Shown here: in pieces, positions 44,557-53,794 of the stretch
Layout: every line of letters begins with the position of its first letter
How positions within the stretch are numbered: position 1 is the first letter of the stretch
NCBI RefSeq assembly: GCF_018131225.1
Contig: NZ_JAFCMM010000001.1
Span: forward strand, 2,604,001-2,668,000
Length of the DNA stretch: 64,000 bases
Direction: 5' to 3'
From: Bradyrhizobium sp. U87765 SZCCT0048
GTDB lineage: Bacteria; Pseudomonadota; Alphaproteobacteria; Rhizobiales; Xanthobacteraceae
Notes under the pieces: generated by a model
Database searches by the model: none
What the model was told of the DNA's origin: nothing
The model's input: only the letters and a program-made list of their open reading frames with translations
Made by a program: the position numbers and the translations under genes

Positions 44557-45696
44557 CTAAAGACCCATCTGGCGGCTGGCGAGATCCTTCATGATTTCCT
44601 CCGTGCCGCCGCCGATGGCATTGACCTTGACCTCGCGGTAAATCCGCTCGACCTTGACGCCGCGCATGAAGCCGGCGCCGCCGAAGATCTGCACCGCCTC
44701 GGAGGCGCAGAACGCCATGGTCTGGGTTGCCTGGTTCTTCAGCATGCAGATCTCGGCAACCGGGTTGTCACCCTGTTCGACCCGCCATGCCAGCAACTCC
44801 AGCATCGCCTGGGTCGCCGCCACCTTCTGCGCCATGTCGACGATCTTGTGACGGATCACCTGGTGCTGGGCGATCGGCTTGCCGAAGGTGCGGCGCTCGC
44901 GCGCATAGGCGATCGCCTCGTCGACGCAGACCTGCGCGAACGCGGCGCAGCTCGCGGCGAGTCCCATGCGCTCGCTGTTGAAGTTCTGCATGATCACCTT
45001 GAAGCCGGCCCCCTCCTCGCCGATCAGGTTCTCGGCCGGCACGCGGCAGCCGTCGAAATGCAGTGTCGCGGTATCGGAGGCCCACCAGCCCATCTTCGAC
45101 AGACGGGTGCGTGACAGGCCCGGCGTATCGCCGGGGATCAGCAGCAGGCTGACGCCGCCTGCGCCTTCGCTGCCGGTGCGCACCGCAACCGTCAGATAGT
45201 CGGCACGCATGCCCGAGGTGATGAAGGTTTTCTCACCGGTGACGACATAATGATCGCCGTCACGCCGCGCCCGGGTGCGCAGACCCGCAACGTCCGAGCC
45301 GCCGCTCGGCTCGGTGATGGCGAGCGCGGAGATCTTGCGGCCCGACAGAATTTCCGGCAGCACCCGCGCCCTGACGTCCGGCCGCGCCGCGCGTGCGATC
45401 GGCGGCGTGCCGATGGTGTGGCTCATCAGGCTGGCGCTGACGCCGCCGCAGCCGGCGCGTGCCAGCTCCTGGGATGCGACGATGCGCATGAACTGATCGG
45501 CCTCGACACCGCCGAATTCCTCGGGATAGCCGAGCCCCAGCAGGCCAATCTCGGCAGCCTTGACATAGAGTTCGCGAGGAAACTCCTCGGCCTCATCCCA
45601 GTGATGGGCGTAAGGCTCGATTTCCCGCGCAACGAAACGGCGCACCACATCGCGGAAGGCGAGGTGGTCCGCGGTATAGAAGGGGCTGCTGGACAA
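44557..45696 (-). CDS. Acyl-CoA dehydrogenase (2)
   Basis: The 379-residue paralogue of the next gene has ALAITEPSGGSDVAGLRTRA, EKTFITSGMRADYLTVAVRT, RRTFGKPIAQHQ and a C-terminal NAIGGGTEEIM. As in its neighbour, Gly replaces the medium-chain-type catalytic Glu. It is the first gene of the minus-strand catabolic cluster, so the cluster promoter should lie just upstream (45697-46173). Two dehydrogenases in tandem may act on different chain lengths or on branched intermediates. Confidence 0.93.
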   Translation of the reverse strand: MSSSPFYTADHLAFRDVVRRFVAREIEPYAHHWDEAEEFPRELYVKAAEIGLLGLGYPEEFGGVEADQFMRIVASQELARAGCGGVSASLMSHTIGTPPIARAARPDVRARVLPEILSGRKISALAITEPSGGSDVAGLRTRARRDGDHYVVTGEKTFITSGMRADYLTVAVRTGSEGAGGVSLLLIPGDTPGLSRTRLSKMGWWASDTATLHFDGCRVPAENLIGEEGAGFKVIMQNFNSERMGLAASCAAFAQVCVDEAIAYARERRTFGKPIAQHQVIRHKIVDMAQKVAATQAMLELLAWRVEQGDNPVAEICMLKNQATQTMAFCASEAVQIFGGAGFMRGVKVERIYREVKVNAIGGGTEEIMKDLASRQMGL

Positions 45697-46173
45697 TCCT
45701 TCACCTGCTCACACGCTTGGACCATGCGAACAATGGCCCGATTTGACGCCAATCCACTTGCGTCGAGTGGCTATCGGCCTCCCGCCGGCGCCGGGGCGAC
45801 ATGTGCGGACACGGATCGCAGCCGCGATCTGGCGTGCTCGTGCAAGCCGCATCGCCACCCTCGCCGCTGGCTCTCAACCAACGCAAATGCGATGCCCATG
45901 CATTGCGCACGTCACCATCCGCATTTTCAGGTCAGCATCCGTGCACCAATTCCGACACAGATCATGACGCTTTCTTGAAGGGGAAGATCGTCAGTTCTTC
46001 ACAGCTTTTTGGGACGCCGCAATTGCCGGTCTACCGGGGGGCGGCTACGGTTTCATTATTGGCTATTGGGGCCTTCGCCTTCGGCCCGAGACATCGATAC
46101 ATCGCTAGTTTCAATACATGGCGCCCGCCTTTGCGGGCGACAGCGTTTCTTTATTTGACTGCCGCGAGGTCCG
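45697..46173. other. Divergent intergenic region between acyl-CoA cluster and injection system
   Basis: This 477-base stretch carries no convincing gene. It should hold the promoters of acyl-CoA dehydrogenase (2) and of the contractile injection operon. Bases 46010-46170 are less GC-rich than the surroundings and contain a perfect 7-base-pair stem-loop close to the injection operon start. I see no repeat or tRNA. Confidence 0.6.
46122..46139 (+). other. Leader stem-loop before the injection system operon
   Basis: CGCCCGC-CTTT-GCGGGCG forms a perfect 7-base-pair stem with a 4-base loop, 35 bases before the first eCIS gene. On the plus strand it is followed by a moderately T-rich stretch (GTTTCTTTATTTG), so it could act as an attenuator or intrinsic terminator of an upstream transcript. 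Confidence 0.4.
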
Positions 46174-46767
46174 ATGACGATCCTGCAGTCTACACTCGAT
46201 TTGTTGCGTGCGCGGCTCGATGCGACCTTTCAGGTCTCGGATCCACGTGCTGAAGACTGGGTGATGCTCACCAACCCCGTGGAGCTCGACGGGCGCATTT
46301 CCGAGCACGCGCGCAACAAGATCATCATGTCGCTGGTCGGACTGCAGAGCGAGCCCACGGCGGCACCATCTCCGGGATTCTCGCCCGTCGGCGGCGATCG
46401 GTTCGCCCGTGCCGCGGCGCCATTGCATCTCAATGCCTTCGTGCTGTTTCTCGCCAACTTCACCGAGGGAAACTATGTCACCGGTCTTGGCATGCTGTCG
46501 CGCACGATCAGCTTTTTCCAGCAGTCACCGGTCTTTACGCCGGACCGCCTGCCCGGCCTGCCACGCGAGGTCGATCGTCTCGTGCTCGACTTCGTCAATC
46601 TCGACCTGCTTCAGACCAACTACCTCATGGGCATGCTGGGTCTGAAGTATCTCCCGTCCGCTCTCTATCGACTGCGCATGCTGACCTTCGCCGGCGAAGC
46701 GAGCGATGCGCTCGTGCCCGTCGCTCGCAACACACGACCAGCCGACGCGGGCGCCGCGACGGAGTAG
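46174..46767 (+). CDS. eCIS Afp16/Pvc16-like protein (DUF4255)
   Basis: The 197-residue protein resembles the DUF4255/Pvc16 family: LQSTLDLLRARLDATFQ at the start, MLTNPVELDGRISEHARNKI and the block PLHLNAFVLFLANFTEGNYV, followed by LGMLSRTISFFQQSPVF. In Afp/PVC particles Afp16 terminates and caps the tube and sheath. The fit to the family and its position at the head of an eCIS operon support the call. GAGG precedes the ATG by six bases. Confidence 0.85.
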   Translation: MTILQSTLDLLRARLDATFQVSDPRAEDWVMLTNPVELDGRISEHARNKIIMSLVGLQSEPTAAPSPGFSPVGGDRFARAAAPLHLNAFVLFLANFTEGNYVTGLGMLSRTISFFQQSPVFTPDRLPGLPREVDRLVLDFVNLDLLQTNYLMGMLGLKYLPSALYRLRMLTFAGEASDALVPVARNTRPADAGAATE

Positions 46768-46812
46768 CTCTCCCACCGCCGCGCGGCGGGCAAGACACCT
46801 TCGAGGAATGCG

Positions 46813-48135
46813 ATGGGATCCGATCCTCCTGCTCATCCGGCCCCCTCCCCGCCGCCACCGGGGCTGGCGCGCTATGAGCGGCTGATGTCGCTGACGGTGA
46901 GGCACGAATTCCTTGGCCTGACGGAAACCTGCTCCGACTTCAACATCGTCCCGACCGACGCAACTCAGGCTCTGCTGCGCAACCTCAGGCTGATCGCCAA
47001 GCCACGCCGCGGCGGCATCGACGTGTTCTACCATACCGGACAGGCTGCCGCGCTGCTGCGACACCTTCTTGGCCGCCGCCACAGCCATCGCGAAGGCACC
47101 CCATTCACACTCGACCGACCTCGGCTGCGGACGGCTTCCTGGACACGGCTGACCTTCCTGTTCACGCTCGAAAATCCGGCGTTCACGAACTACACGGAGA
47201 TGCCGTTGTCGGCCCGTCCCGGCGATTGTGCGCTCTATCTTTCCAATCACGCGCTCGCCGGCGACAGCACCGGCACAAGCCATCCGCAAGGGACCGGACC
47301 ACGACAGCTCGCGGTCGACTGGTCACAGCTCGTGCCTATGCAGGAGGTCAACTTCTCCCCGGCCTACGTCACGATCCCGACGCCGAAGGATGCGACCCGG
47401 GTGGTGGTCTACGACACCTCCGGCCGTGCCATCGTGCTGGCCGAGCCGGCCTCTCCCGCCGCGGCAGCCGCCCCCGGTTCGGCGCGCCCCCGGACCACAG
47501 AGCACCCTCTGCGGATCACCTTCCAACCTGGCCAGAACGTCTATCTCGACATGTCCGGCGAACATGCCGGGCGCTACAGCTACAGCATCACCACGGACAC
47601 CGCCGGGCCGGAGACCGCGTTCCTTTACCCCGGCCTGCTGCACACCCCGCTGTTGCTGGCCGACCTCTTCCTCGATGGCATGGCGCAGGATGGCCACCTG
47701 CCGATCGCGTTGCCCGATCATCTGCCGAACAATTTCGACAACGATGTTGCGGTGTCGTACATCAAGCCGGTCGCATACGACATTCGTTTCCAGGCGCGGC
47801 AAACCATCTGGAATTACTTCGTGGTGCTTCCGGCTGGCAATGCCCATGTCCGGCATCTCACGATCGAAGCCGCCTCGCAGGATGTCCCGGCCTTCGATGG
47901 CCCGCATCCGGTGCCGCTCGCAGGCGGTCGCACCGCCTATCAGTTCACGGCGCAACGCCCCTGCGCCCTGCGATCGCGCCCGGACATCGCCTTGCGGCTG
48001 CGCGGCGCCAACGGCCACGACGGCGAAGCCTCACGCATTCTGCTCGACCGCCTGCCGCTCCCCTCCGCCGAGCTTGGCGGACTGTCGCCGACGGGCAGCG
48101 GACCGCCGCGGTCCGATGTCTTCGTCTACCTCTAG
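46813..48135 (+). CDS. Uncharacterised eCIS-associated protein
   Basis: I do not recognise this 440-residue protein. It begins with a Pro-rich leader (about 1-17) and then contains beta-rich sequence, including LTFLFTLENPAFTNYTEMPL and CALYLSNHALAG near 115-155. An Ala/Pro-rich hinge lies near 215-230. A second beta-rich half has FQPGQNVYLDMSGEHAGRY and SYIKPVAYDIRFQARQTIW. There is no signal peptide. It lies between the cap protein and the sheath genes with short gaps (45 and 49 bases), so it is most likely a structural or sheath-associated part of the particle, or possibly a cargo. Function is unknown. Confidence 0.6.
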   Translation: MGSDPPAHPAPSPPPPGLARYERLMSLTVRHEFLGLTETCSDFNIVPTDATQALLRNLRLIAKPRRGGIDVFYHTGQAAALLRHLLGRRHSHREGTPFTLDRPRLRTASWTRLTFLFTLENPAFTNYTEMPLSARPGDCALYLSNHALAGDSTGTSHPQGTGPRQLAVDWSQLVPMQEVNFSPAYVTIPTPKDATRVVVYDTSGRAIVLAEPASPAAAAAPGSARPRTTEHPLRITFQPGQNVYLDMSGEHAGRYSYSITTDTAGPETAFLYPGLLHTPLLLADLFLDGMAQDGHLPIALPDHLPNNFDNDVAVSYIKPVAYDIRFQARQTIWNYFVVLPAGNAHVRHLTIEAASQDVPAFDGPHPVPLAGGRTAYQFTAQRPCALRSRPDIALRLRGANGHDGEASRILLDRLPLPSAELGGLSPTGSGPPRSDVFVYL

Positions 48136-48184
48136 CTTGCCGCGAATGTGACCCACGCATGCCTCTTCGGAAAGGAACCAAGCC

Positions 48185-50071
48185 ATGACGGTCCAGTACA
48201 AGACTCCCGGCGTCTATGTTCAGGAGCTCGATGCGTTTCCACCATCGATCGTCGGCGTCGAGACGGCCGTGCCGGTGTTCATCGGTTACACCAAGACCGC
48301 CGAGAAAGCGGGACGGCCGATGAAACTGCGGCCGCTGCGCATTTCGTCGATGGTCGAGTATGTCGCCGTGTTCGGCGATGCACCCAACTATCAGTTCGCG
48401 CTCACCGCCGTTCCCGCAACGCCGAGTGCAGCAGCCGCGCCAGGCACTGACGCCGGCAAACAGAGCGCCAGCGGACCTGCGGCCGCGCCGACGCAGCCAG
48501 CCAACAATTCCGCCGACAGTAATTCCGCTGACAGCAATTCCGCCGACAGCAAGGCCCACGATGCGGCGCCGGCCGATCCGAAAACCGCGGCCGCCAACGA
48601 CCCGGACCACCCGACCGACCAGCCGCATGCCAGCTCCGGCGACACCAAGCCGGCGGACAACGCCGGCCAGCCCGACAATCAGCCTCCCGCGAAAGTCGAT
48701 CCGGATGCAGCCAAGGCACCAGCCACTCCCGCGGCGGCGGCGGCCAACGTCCCCCACGACGTCACCATCGGCGGCAAGGCCTATGGCATCGTGCTCGGCA
48801 AGGTGCCTTATCTCTACAATTGCCTGCGCCTGTTCTATGCCAACGGCGGCGGCGACTGCTACATCGTGTCGGTCGGGACCTACGACGACGTCCAGAGCGG
48901 CGGCATTTCCCTCGATGCGCTCAAGAGCGGCCTCGACGCGGTCCACGACCTCGTCGGCCCGACCATGCTGGTCATTCCCGAAGCCATGCAGCTCGAAAAG
49001 TCGAACTGCGCCACGCTGACCGCCGCGATGCTTTCGCAGTGTTTCGAGCGCCAGGACCGCGTCGCGATCATCGACGTCTGGGGCATCGACCAGTTGCCTC
49101 CGACGTTCACAGGCGCGGATCTGACGGCGAAGATCACGGATTTCCGTAGCGCCGTCGGCGGCATCGAAAGCCAGCGGCTGAAGTACGGCATGGCCTATGC
49201 GCCGTTCCTGAACACCTCGATCGTCGATCCCAGCGAGGTTTCGTTCCTGAACCTCGATGCCACGAGCCGCAACAACCTCGCCAGCATCATCGAGCCGGAA
49301 CTGGCACAGCTATTCCCCGATGCGACCAAGGTCGCCCAGCTCAAGAGCCAGTTCTCCAGCCAGCTGACCACCATCGGCAAAATGGCCGACGGCGACGCAA
49401 AAGCGCAGAAGTTCAAGCAGCTCAACCAGAACCTCGTCGCGCAGGTCCCCGTCTTCAAGGACATCTACACGACGATGGCGGCCAAGCTCGGCACGCTGCC
49501 GCCGAGCGCCGCGATGGCCGGGATCTACACGCTCAACGACACCACCCGCGGCGTCTGGAACGCTCCGGCCAATGTCGGACTGATCGCCGTGACATCGCCG
49601 ACCATCGCCATCAGCAACCGCCTGCAGGACGACCTCAACATGCCGATCGACGGTCTCGCGGTGAATGCGATCCGCGATTTCGTCGGCCGTGGCACCGTGG
49701 TATGGGGCGCCCGCACCCTCGACGGCAACAGCAACGACTGGCGTTACATCCAGGTGCGTCGCGCCCTGATCTACATCGAGCAGTCGGTCGAACTGGCGCT
49801 CAACAAGTTCGTGTTCGAGCCGAACGTGGCGCAGACCTGGACGACCGTGACCTCGATGATCAGCAGCTTCCTGCGCGGCCTGTGGTCCGCCGGCGGCCTG
49901 ATGGGCGCGACGCCGCAGGAGGCCTTCACCGTGCAGTGCGGGCTTGGCAGCACCATGACGGCGCAGGACGTTCTCGAGGGACGGATGATCGTGCAGATCA
50001 AGCTGCAGATGGTGCATCCGGCCGAATTCATCGTGCTGGCCTTCCAGCAGGAGATGCAGGGCGCCGCGTGA
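48185..50071 (+). CDS. eCIS contractile sheath protein (Afp2/3/4-like)
   Basis: The 628-residue protein starts YKTPGVYVQELDAFPPSIVG, the usual sheath N-terminus. Its C-terminal domain has VWGARTLDGNSNDWRYIQVR and a late LEGRMIVQIKLQMVHPAEFI, conserved in phage and Afp sheaths. Residues about 78-195 form an unusual Pro/Ala/Asp/Asn-rich low-complexity insert with three NSADS repeats, probably a surface loop of the sheath. Only one sheath gene is seen here, while Afp has three, so all sheath roles may fall to this protein. Confidence 0.93.
   Translation: MTVQYKTPGVYVQELDAFPPSIVGVETAVPVFIGYTKTAEKAGRPMKLRPLRISSMVEYVAVFGDAPNYQFALTAVPATPSAAAAPGTDAGKQSASGPAAAPTQPANNSADSNSADSNSADSKAHDAAPADPKTAAANDPDHPTDQPHASSGDTKPADNAGQPDNQPPAKVDPDAAKAPATPAAAAANVPHDVTIGGKAYGIVLGKVPYLYNCLRLFYANGGGDCYIVSVGTYDDVQSGGISLDALKSGLDAVHDLVGPTMLVIPEAMQLEKSNCATLTAAMLSQCFERQDRVAIIDVWGIDQLPPTFTGADLTAKITDFRSAVGGIESQRLKYGMAYAPFLNTSIVDPSEVSFLNLDATSRNNLASIIEPELAQLFPDATKVAQLKSQFSSQLTTIGKMADGDAKAQKFKQLNQNLVAQVPVFKDIYTTMAAKLGTLPPSAAMAGIYTLNDTTRGVWNAPANVGLIAVTSPTIAISNRLQDDLNMPIDGLAVNAIRDFVGRGTVVWGARTLDGNSNDWRYIQVRRALIYIEQSVELALNKFVFEPNVAQTWTTVTSMISSFLRGLWSAGGLMGATPQEAFTVQCGLGSTMTAQDVLEGRMIVQIKLQMVHPAEFIVLAFQQEMQGAA
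48506..48550 (+). repeat. 15-base tandem repeat within the sheath gene
   Basis: AATTCCGCCGACAGT-type units occur three times in tandem, at 48506, 48521 and 48536, differing at one or two bases. They encode NSADS three times inside the low-complexity insert. In-frame expansion or contraction would alter the insert length without a frameshift. Confidence 0.85.
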
Positions 50072-50140
50072 GCTGCGGCCACCGGTCGTGCGACACCCTA
50101 AACGAAGAAGCATCGACGAAACGTCATCAGGAGACCTGAT

Positions 50141-50602
50141 ATGGCTGACGACAAGGGCGACAAGCAGGGCAATACCTGGCCACTGCCAAAATTCTACTTC
50201 TCCGTCCAGCTCGGCGACGACAAGGACGTCAAGTTCTCCGAAGTGTCGGGCCTCGAGGCCGACACCAAGGTGATCGAATATCGCCATGGCGACAGCAAGG
50301 TGTTTGCCCCGATCAAGATGCCGGGCCTCTCGAGCGTCGGCAACGTCACCATGCGCAAGGGAATCTTCGTCAAGGATTCCAAGTTCTGGTCCTGGTACTC
50401 GGAGATCAAGATGAACGTGATCTCGCGGCGCGCCGTGGTCATCAACCTGCTCGACGAGACCGGCGCGCCGAAGATGGTCTGGACGCTGCACAACGCCTGG
50501 CCGACCAAGATCACCGGCACCGACCTCAAGTCGGAAGGCAACGAGGTGGCCGTGGAATCGATCGAACTTGTCTACGAGACGCTGGAAGTGAAGGCGGCGT
50601 GA
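50141..50602 (+). CDS. eCIS inner tube protein 1 (Afp1-like)
   Basis: The 153-residue protein belongs to the phage tail tube/gp19 family: FYFSVQLGDDKDVKFSEVSGL at the N-terminus, EYRHGDSKVFAPIKMPGL and VTMRKGIFVKDSKFWSWYSEI, then VWTLHNAWPTKITG. It polymerises as hexameric rings to make the inner tube. It is followed at 4 bases by a second, more diverged tube gene, as in Afp. Confidence 0.93.
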   Translation: MADDKGDKQGNTWPLPKFYFSVQLGDDKDVKFSEVSGLEADTKVIEYRHGDSKVFAPIKMPGLSSVGNVTMRKGIFVKDSKFWSWYSEIKMNVISRRAVVINLLDETGAPKMVWTLHNAWPTKITGTDLKSEGNEVAVESIELVYETLEVKAA

Positions 50603-50606
50603 TCCG

Positions 50607-51104
50607 ATGACCGATGCGTTCTATCCACCCGTCGCCTTCCACTTCAGCGTCTCACTGGACGGCGCGCTCGGCAGCTCGCCGGACGCCAGCTTCCAGGAAG
50701 TGTCCGGCATCAAGGTGGAGTTCGGAACCGAAGAGGTGGCGGAGGGCGGACAGAACCAGTTCGCCCACCGCCTGCCGACGCAGGCCAGGTACGCCAACCT
50801 CGTTCTCAAGCGCGGCGTAGTCGTCGCCGCATCGCCGCTTGCGAGCTGGATATCGAACACTCTCGGCAGCCAGCTGACCCGGCCGATCAAGCTGCGCGAG
50901 TTGATGGTGACGCTGCAGAACGAGCAGCACGACCCGCTGATCAATTGGCGTTTCGTCAATGCCTACCCGGTGCGATGGGAGACATCGTCGTTGAACGCCA
51001 TGGAAAACACGGTGCTGACCGAGACGATGGAGTTTGCCTATCACTACTTCGAGCGGGCCGTGATCGACCGCCGCCCCGTCACCGCGACGGGGCGGCAGCA
51101 GTAG
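50607..51104 (+). CDS. eCIS tube protein 2 (Afp5-like)
   Basis: The 165-residue paralogue of the preceding tube protein has PPVAFHFSVSLDG, SFQEVSGIKVEFGTEEVAEG, ANLVLKRGVVVAASPLASWI and INWRFVNAYPVRWETSSL. The extra changes fit Afp5, which forms the ring between the main tube and the spike-side adaptor. It begins 4 bases after the stop of tube 1. Confidence 0.88.
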   Translation: MTDAFYPPVAFHFSVSLDGALGSSPDASFQEVSGIKVEFGTEEVAEGGQNQFAHRLPTQARYANLVLKRGVVVAASPLASWISNTLGSQLTRPIKLRELMVTLQNEQHDPLINWRFVNAYPVRWETSSLNAMENTVLTETMEFAYHYFERAVIDRRPVTATGRQQ

Positions 51105-51121
51105 ACGCGTGAGGAATGGAC

Positions 51122-51289
51122 ATGCCACTGGAAATTCGAGAAATCGGCATCAGCATGCGTGTCGGCGAGCAGCCGCCGCAAGCCGCAAGCCCCCCCCAGC
51201 ACAGGGACAGCAAGATCAGCCGGGACGACATTGTCGACGAATGCGTTCGACGGGTGCTGCAGATGCTGAAGACCAGGCAGGAGCGCTGA
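51122..51289 (+). CDS. eCIS small protein, DUF5908 (Afp6-like)
   Basis: This 55-residue protein begins MPLEIREIGISMRVGE, the N-terminal pattern of DUF5908/Afp6, and ends with a charged helix (DDIVDECVRRVLQMLKTRQ) as in that family. GAGGAAT lies upstream of ATG 51122. It is conserved in position between the tube proteins and the LysM adaptor in eCIS loci. Its exact role in the particle is unclear. It is easily missed because of its size. Confidence 0.85.
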   Translation: MPLEIREIGISMRVGEQPPQAASPPQHRDSKISRDDIVDECVRRVLQMLKTRQER

Positions 51290-51290
51290 G

Positions 51291-51983
51291 TTGTCCGACG
51301 GCGCCCTCGCCAAACTGAAGATCGAGGCCTATACGGATTCGCGCTTCAACAATCAGGCGCCCGTGCCGTCCCTGGTCGTGCCGATCAATCCGGCAAAGTA
51401 CAGCCGCAACGGCCGTATCTCCTATACCGACAACAAGGCCGCCGGAGCAGCCGGCGCCTCGCCGGTCTTCGACCGCATGGAACCGGAAACCGTGACATTC
51501 GAGCTGGTGTTCGACGCGACCGGCGTGGTGCCGCAACCAACGGGCGTGAGCACGCGTAACGGCATTGCTGACCAGATCGACGCCCTGAGGGCTGTCGCCT
51601 ACGCCTACAACGGCGACATCCACAGCCCACACTACCTCAAGCTGGCCTGGGGATCGTTTCTGTTCAAATGCCGCCTGCAATCGCTCGACCTGACCTACAG
51701 TCTGTTCGCGCCGAGCGGCGTGCCGCTGCGCGCCCGCGCGACTGCCGCCTTCGTCGGATACACCGACGAATACCTGCTGCAGGCGAAGATGAAGAAGAGC
51801 TCGCCCGATCTGACCCACGTGGTCACCGTACAGGCTGGCGATACGCTGCCGCTGCTGTGTCATCGCATCTACGGCAACAGCCGGTACTACCATCAGGTCG
51901 CCGAAGCCAACGGCCTCACCGGCTTTCGCGAGCTGCGCCCCGGCCTGCAATTGATCTTTCCTCCGCTTTCAGGGCCTGCGTGA
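51291..51983 (+). CDS. eCIS LysM adaptor (Afp7-like)
   Basis: The 230-residue protein has an N-terminal tube-like domain (VPINPAKYSRNGRISYTDN, PETVTFELVFDATGVV) and a C-terminal LysM domain with VVTVQAGDTLPLLCHRIYGN and ANGLTGFRELRPGLQLIFPP. Afp7-type proteins link the tube to the spike. It starts at TTG 51291, one base after the Afp6-like stop, with GGAG about seven bases upstream. Its TGA shares a base with the next gene's ATG. Confidence 0.9.
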   Translation: MSDGALAKLKIEAYTDSRFNNQAPVPSLVVPINPAKYSRNGRISYTDNKAAGAAGASPVFDRMEPETVTFELVFDATGVVPQPTGVSTRNGIADQIDALRAVAYAYNGDIHSPHYLKLAWGSFLFKCRLQSLDLTYSLFAPSGVPLRARATAAFVGYTDEYLLQAKMKKSSPDLTHVVTVQAGDTLPLLCHRIYGNSRYYHQVAEANGLTGFRELRPGLQLIFPPLSGPA

Positions 51984-53779
51984 TGTTGTTGCCGAGCCCG
52001 GTCCTCAACGACAGTGCCTTGCCGACGGTCTCGATCGAGATCGAGCACGAGCCGTTCGATTCCGACAGCATCGTCTCGATCGAGGTCTGGACACGCGTCA
52101 ACCGGGTGCCACGCGCGCGTCTCGTCATCAACGACGGCAATCCCTCGACCGAAAGCTTTCCGCTGAGCAAGGTCGACACGTTCCTGCCCGGCAAGAAAGT
52201 CAGCATCGCCGCTGGCTACGGCCGCAACAGTGACACGATCTTTTCCGGCGTCATCATCAAGCACGCGCTCGACATCGCTCCGAACCGCCCCGCCCGCCTC
52301 GTCATCGACATGGCCGACGTCGCGCTGAAGATGACCCTGCAGCGCAGGAATGCGGTGTTCAAGGACAGCTCGGACCATGCCGTGATCGCCAACCTCATCA
52401 CGACCAACGGTCTTGTGGCCTCGCACAACGATGCCCCGAGCACCGCAAGCACGGTGGTCCAGTATCATGCCACGGACTGGGACCTGCTGGTGATGCGCGC
52501 GGAGGCGAACGGCCTCGTGGTCATCGTCGACGACGGCCGCATCAGCGTGGTGGCACCCGATACGTCGGCGCATGCCGCGCTGACGGTCGAGTATGGCGAT
52601 TCCCTGCTGGCATTCGAGGCAACCCTCGACGCCACCACGCAGTTGAAGGCCACGGCGACCAGGAGCCGCTCATGGGACTACACCACCCAGAAAGTGCAGG
52701 AAGGCGCCGCCACCGACACGTCGGTCACTACGCCCGGCGACGTCACGACGGCAACCCTCGCCGCGGTCTTCAATCTCGCCGAGGCGCCGCTGCAAAGCGC
52801 GGCGATGCTGCCGAAGGATGCCCTCGACAGCTGGTCGTCCGGGGAGCTGTTGCGCAGCCGCCTCGGCAAGGTCTGCGGTCACGTCCGTTTCCAGGGCAGC
52901 AGCCTCGCCAAGGCCGGCAAGGTGATCGAGCTTGCCGGCGTCGGTCCGCGCTTCACCGGCAACGCCTACATCAGCAGCGTCGATCACATGATCAGCGACA
53001 ACCGCTGGCTGACCAGCGCCGATTTCGGCCTGCCTGCCGTCCGGTTCGCTGATGAAACGCAGCTCATCGCCGATACGCCCGCCGGCGGCCAGCTGCCGCC
53101 GGTCCGCGGACTGCAGACTGGCATCGTCAAGCAGGTCGACGAGGATCCCAACGGCGACTATCGCGTGCTGGTGTCGCTGCCGCTGCTGGGCAGCGACGCC
53201 GGGGGCGTCTGGGCCCGCCTCGGCGGCTTCTATGCTTCGAAAACGATCGGCGCGGTGTTCTATCCGGAGATCGGCGATGAAGTCATTCTCGGCTTCATGA
53301 GCGAGGACCCGCGCAGCCCCGTCGTGCTCGGCAGCGTCTATAGCAAGGAGCGGGCTCCTGCCTACCCGCCGAACAAGGAGAACGACAAGAAGGCGATCGT
53401 CACCCGCTCGAAGCTCGAGGTCACCTTTGACGACAAGGACAAGATCATCGAGATCAAGACGCCCGGCGGCCACTCCATCAAACTCGACGACAACAGCGGT
53501 GAAATCGACATCAAGGACAGCAACAGCAACTTGATCATGCTGGGCAAGAGCGGCATCGTCATCGACAGTGCGTCCAGCATCACCATGACGGCCAAGGGCG
53601 ACATCGCGATCAAGGCCGGCGCCAATCTCGCGATGCAGGCCACGGCGGAATCGACGCTGAAGGCCATGAACATCACCGAACAGGCGAACATGAAGCACGC
53701 GGTCGTAGCCAATGCCACCGCCGAACTGAAGGCCAGCGCCATGGTCACGATCAACGGCGCGCTCGTGAAGATCAATTGA
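51983..53779 (+). CDS. eCIS VgrG-like spike protein (Afp8-like)
   Basis: The 598-residue protein is VgrG/gp27-gp5-like. The N-terminal half is a gp27-type ring (TVSIEIEHEPFDSDSIVSIE and later FSGVIIKHALDIAPNRPARL). The middle has an OB-fold (GLQTGIVKQVDEDPNGDYRV, then IGDEVILGFMSEDPRSPVVL). The C-terminal part is a beta-helix with repeats such as GEIDIKDSNSNLIMLGKSGI. ATG 51983 overlaps the preceding stop by one base (TGATG). The spike would carry the PAAR tip encoded next. Confidence 0.93.
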   Translation: MLLPSPVLNDSALPTVSIEIEHEPFDSDSIVSIEVWTRVNRVPRARLVINDGNPSTESFPLSKVDTFLPGKKVSIAAGYGRNSDTIFSGVIIKHALDIAPNRPARLVIDMADVALKMTLQRRNAVFKDSSDHAVIANLITTNGLVASHNDAPSTASTVVQYHATDWDLLVMRAEANGLVVIVDDGRISVVAPDTSAHAALTVEYGDSLLAFEATLDATTQLKATATRSRSWDYTTQKVQEGAATDTSVTTPGDVTTATLAAVFNLAEAPLQSAAMLPKDALDSWSSGELLRSRLGKVCGHVRFQGSSLAKAGKVIELAGVGPRFTGNAYISSVDHMISDNRWLTSADFGLPAVRFADETQLIADTPAGGQLPPVRGLQTGIVKQVDEDPNGDYRVLVSLPLLGSDAGGVWARLGGFYASKTIGAVFYPEIGDEVILGFMSEDPRSPVVLGSVYSKERAPAYPPNKENDKKAIVTRSKLEVTFDDKDKIIEIKTPGGHSIKLDDNSGEIDIKDSNSNLIMLGKSGIVIDSASSITMTAKGDIAIKAGANLAMQATAESTLKAMNITEQANMKHAVVANATAELKASAMVTINGALVKIN

Positions 53780-53794
53780 CCGGAAGGACATGTG

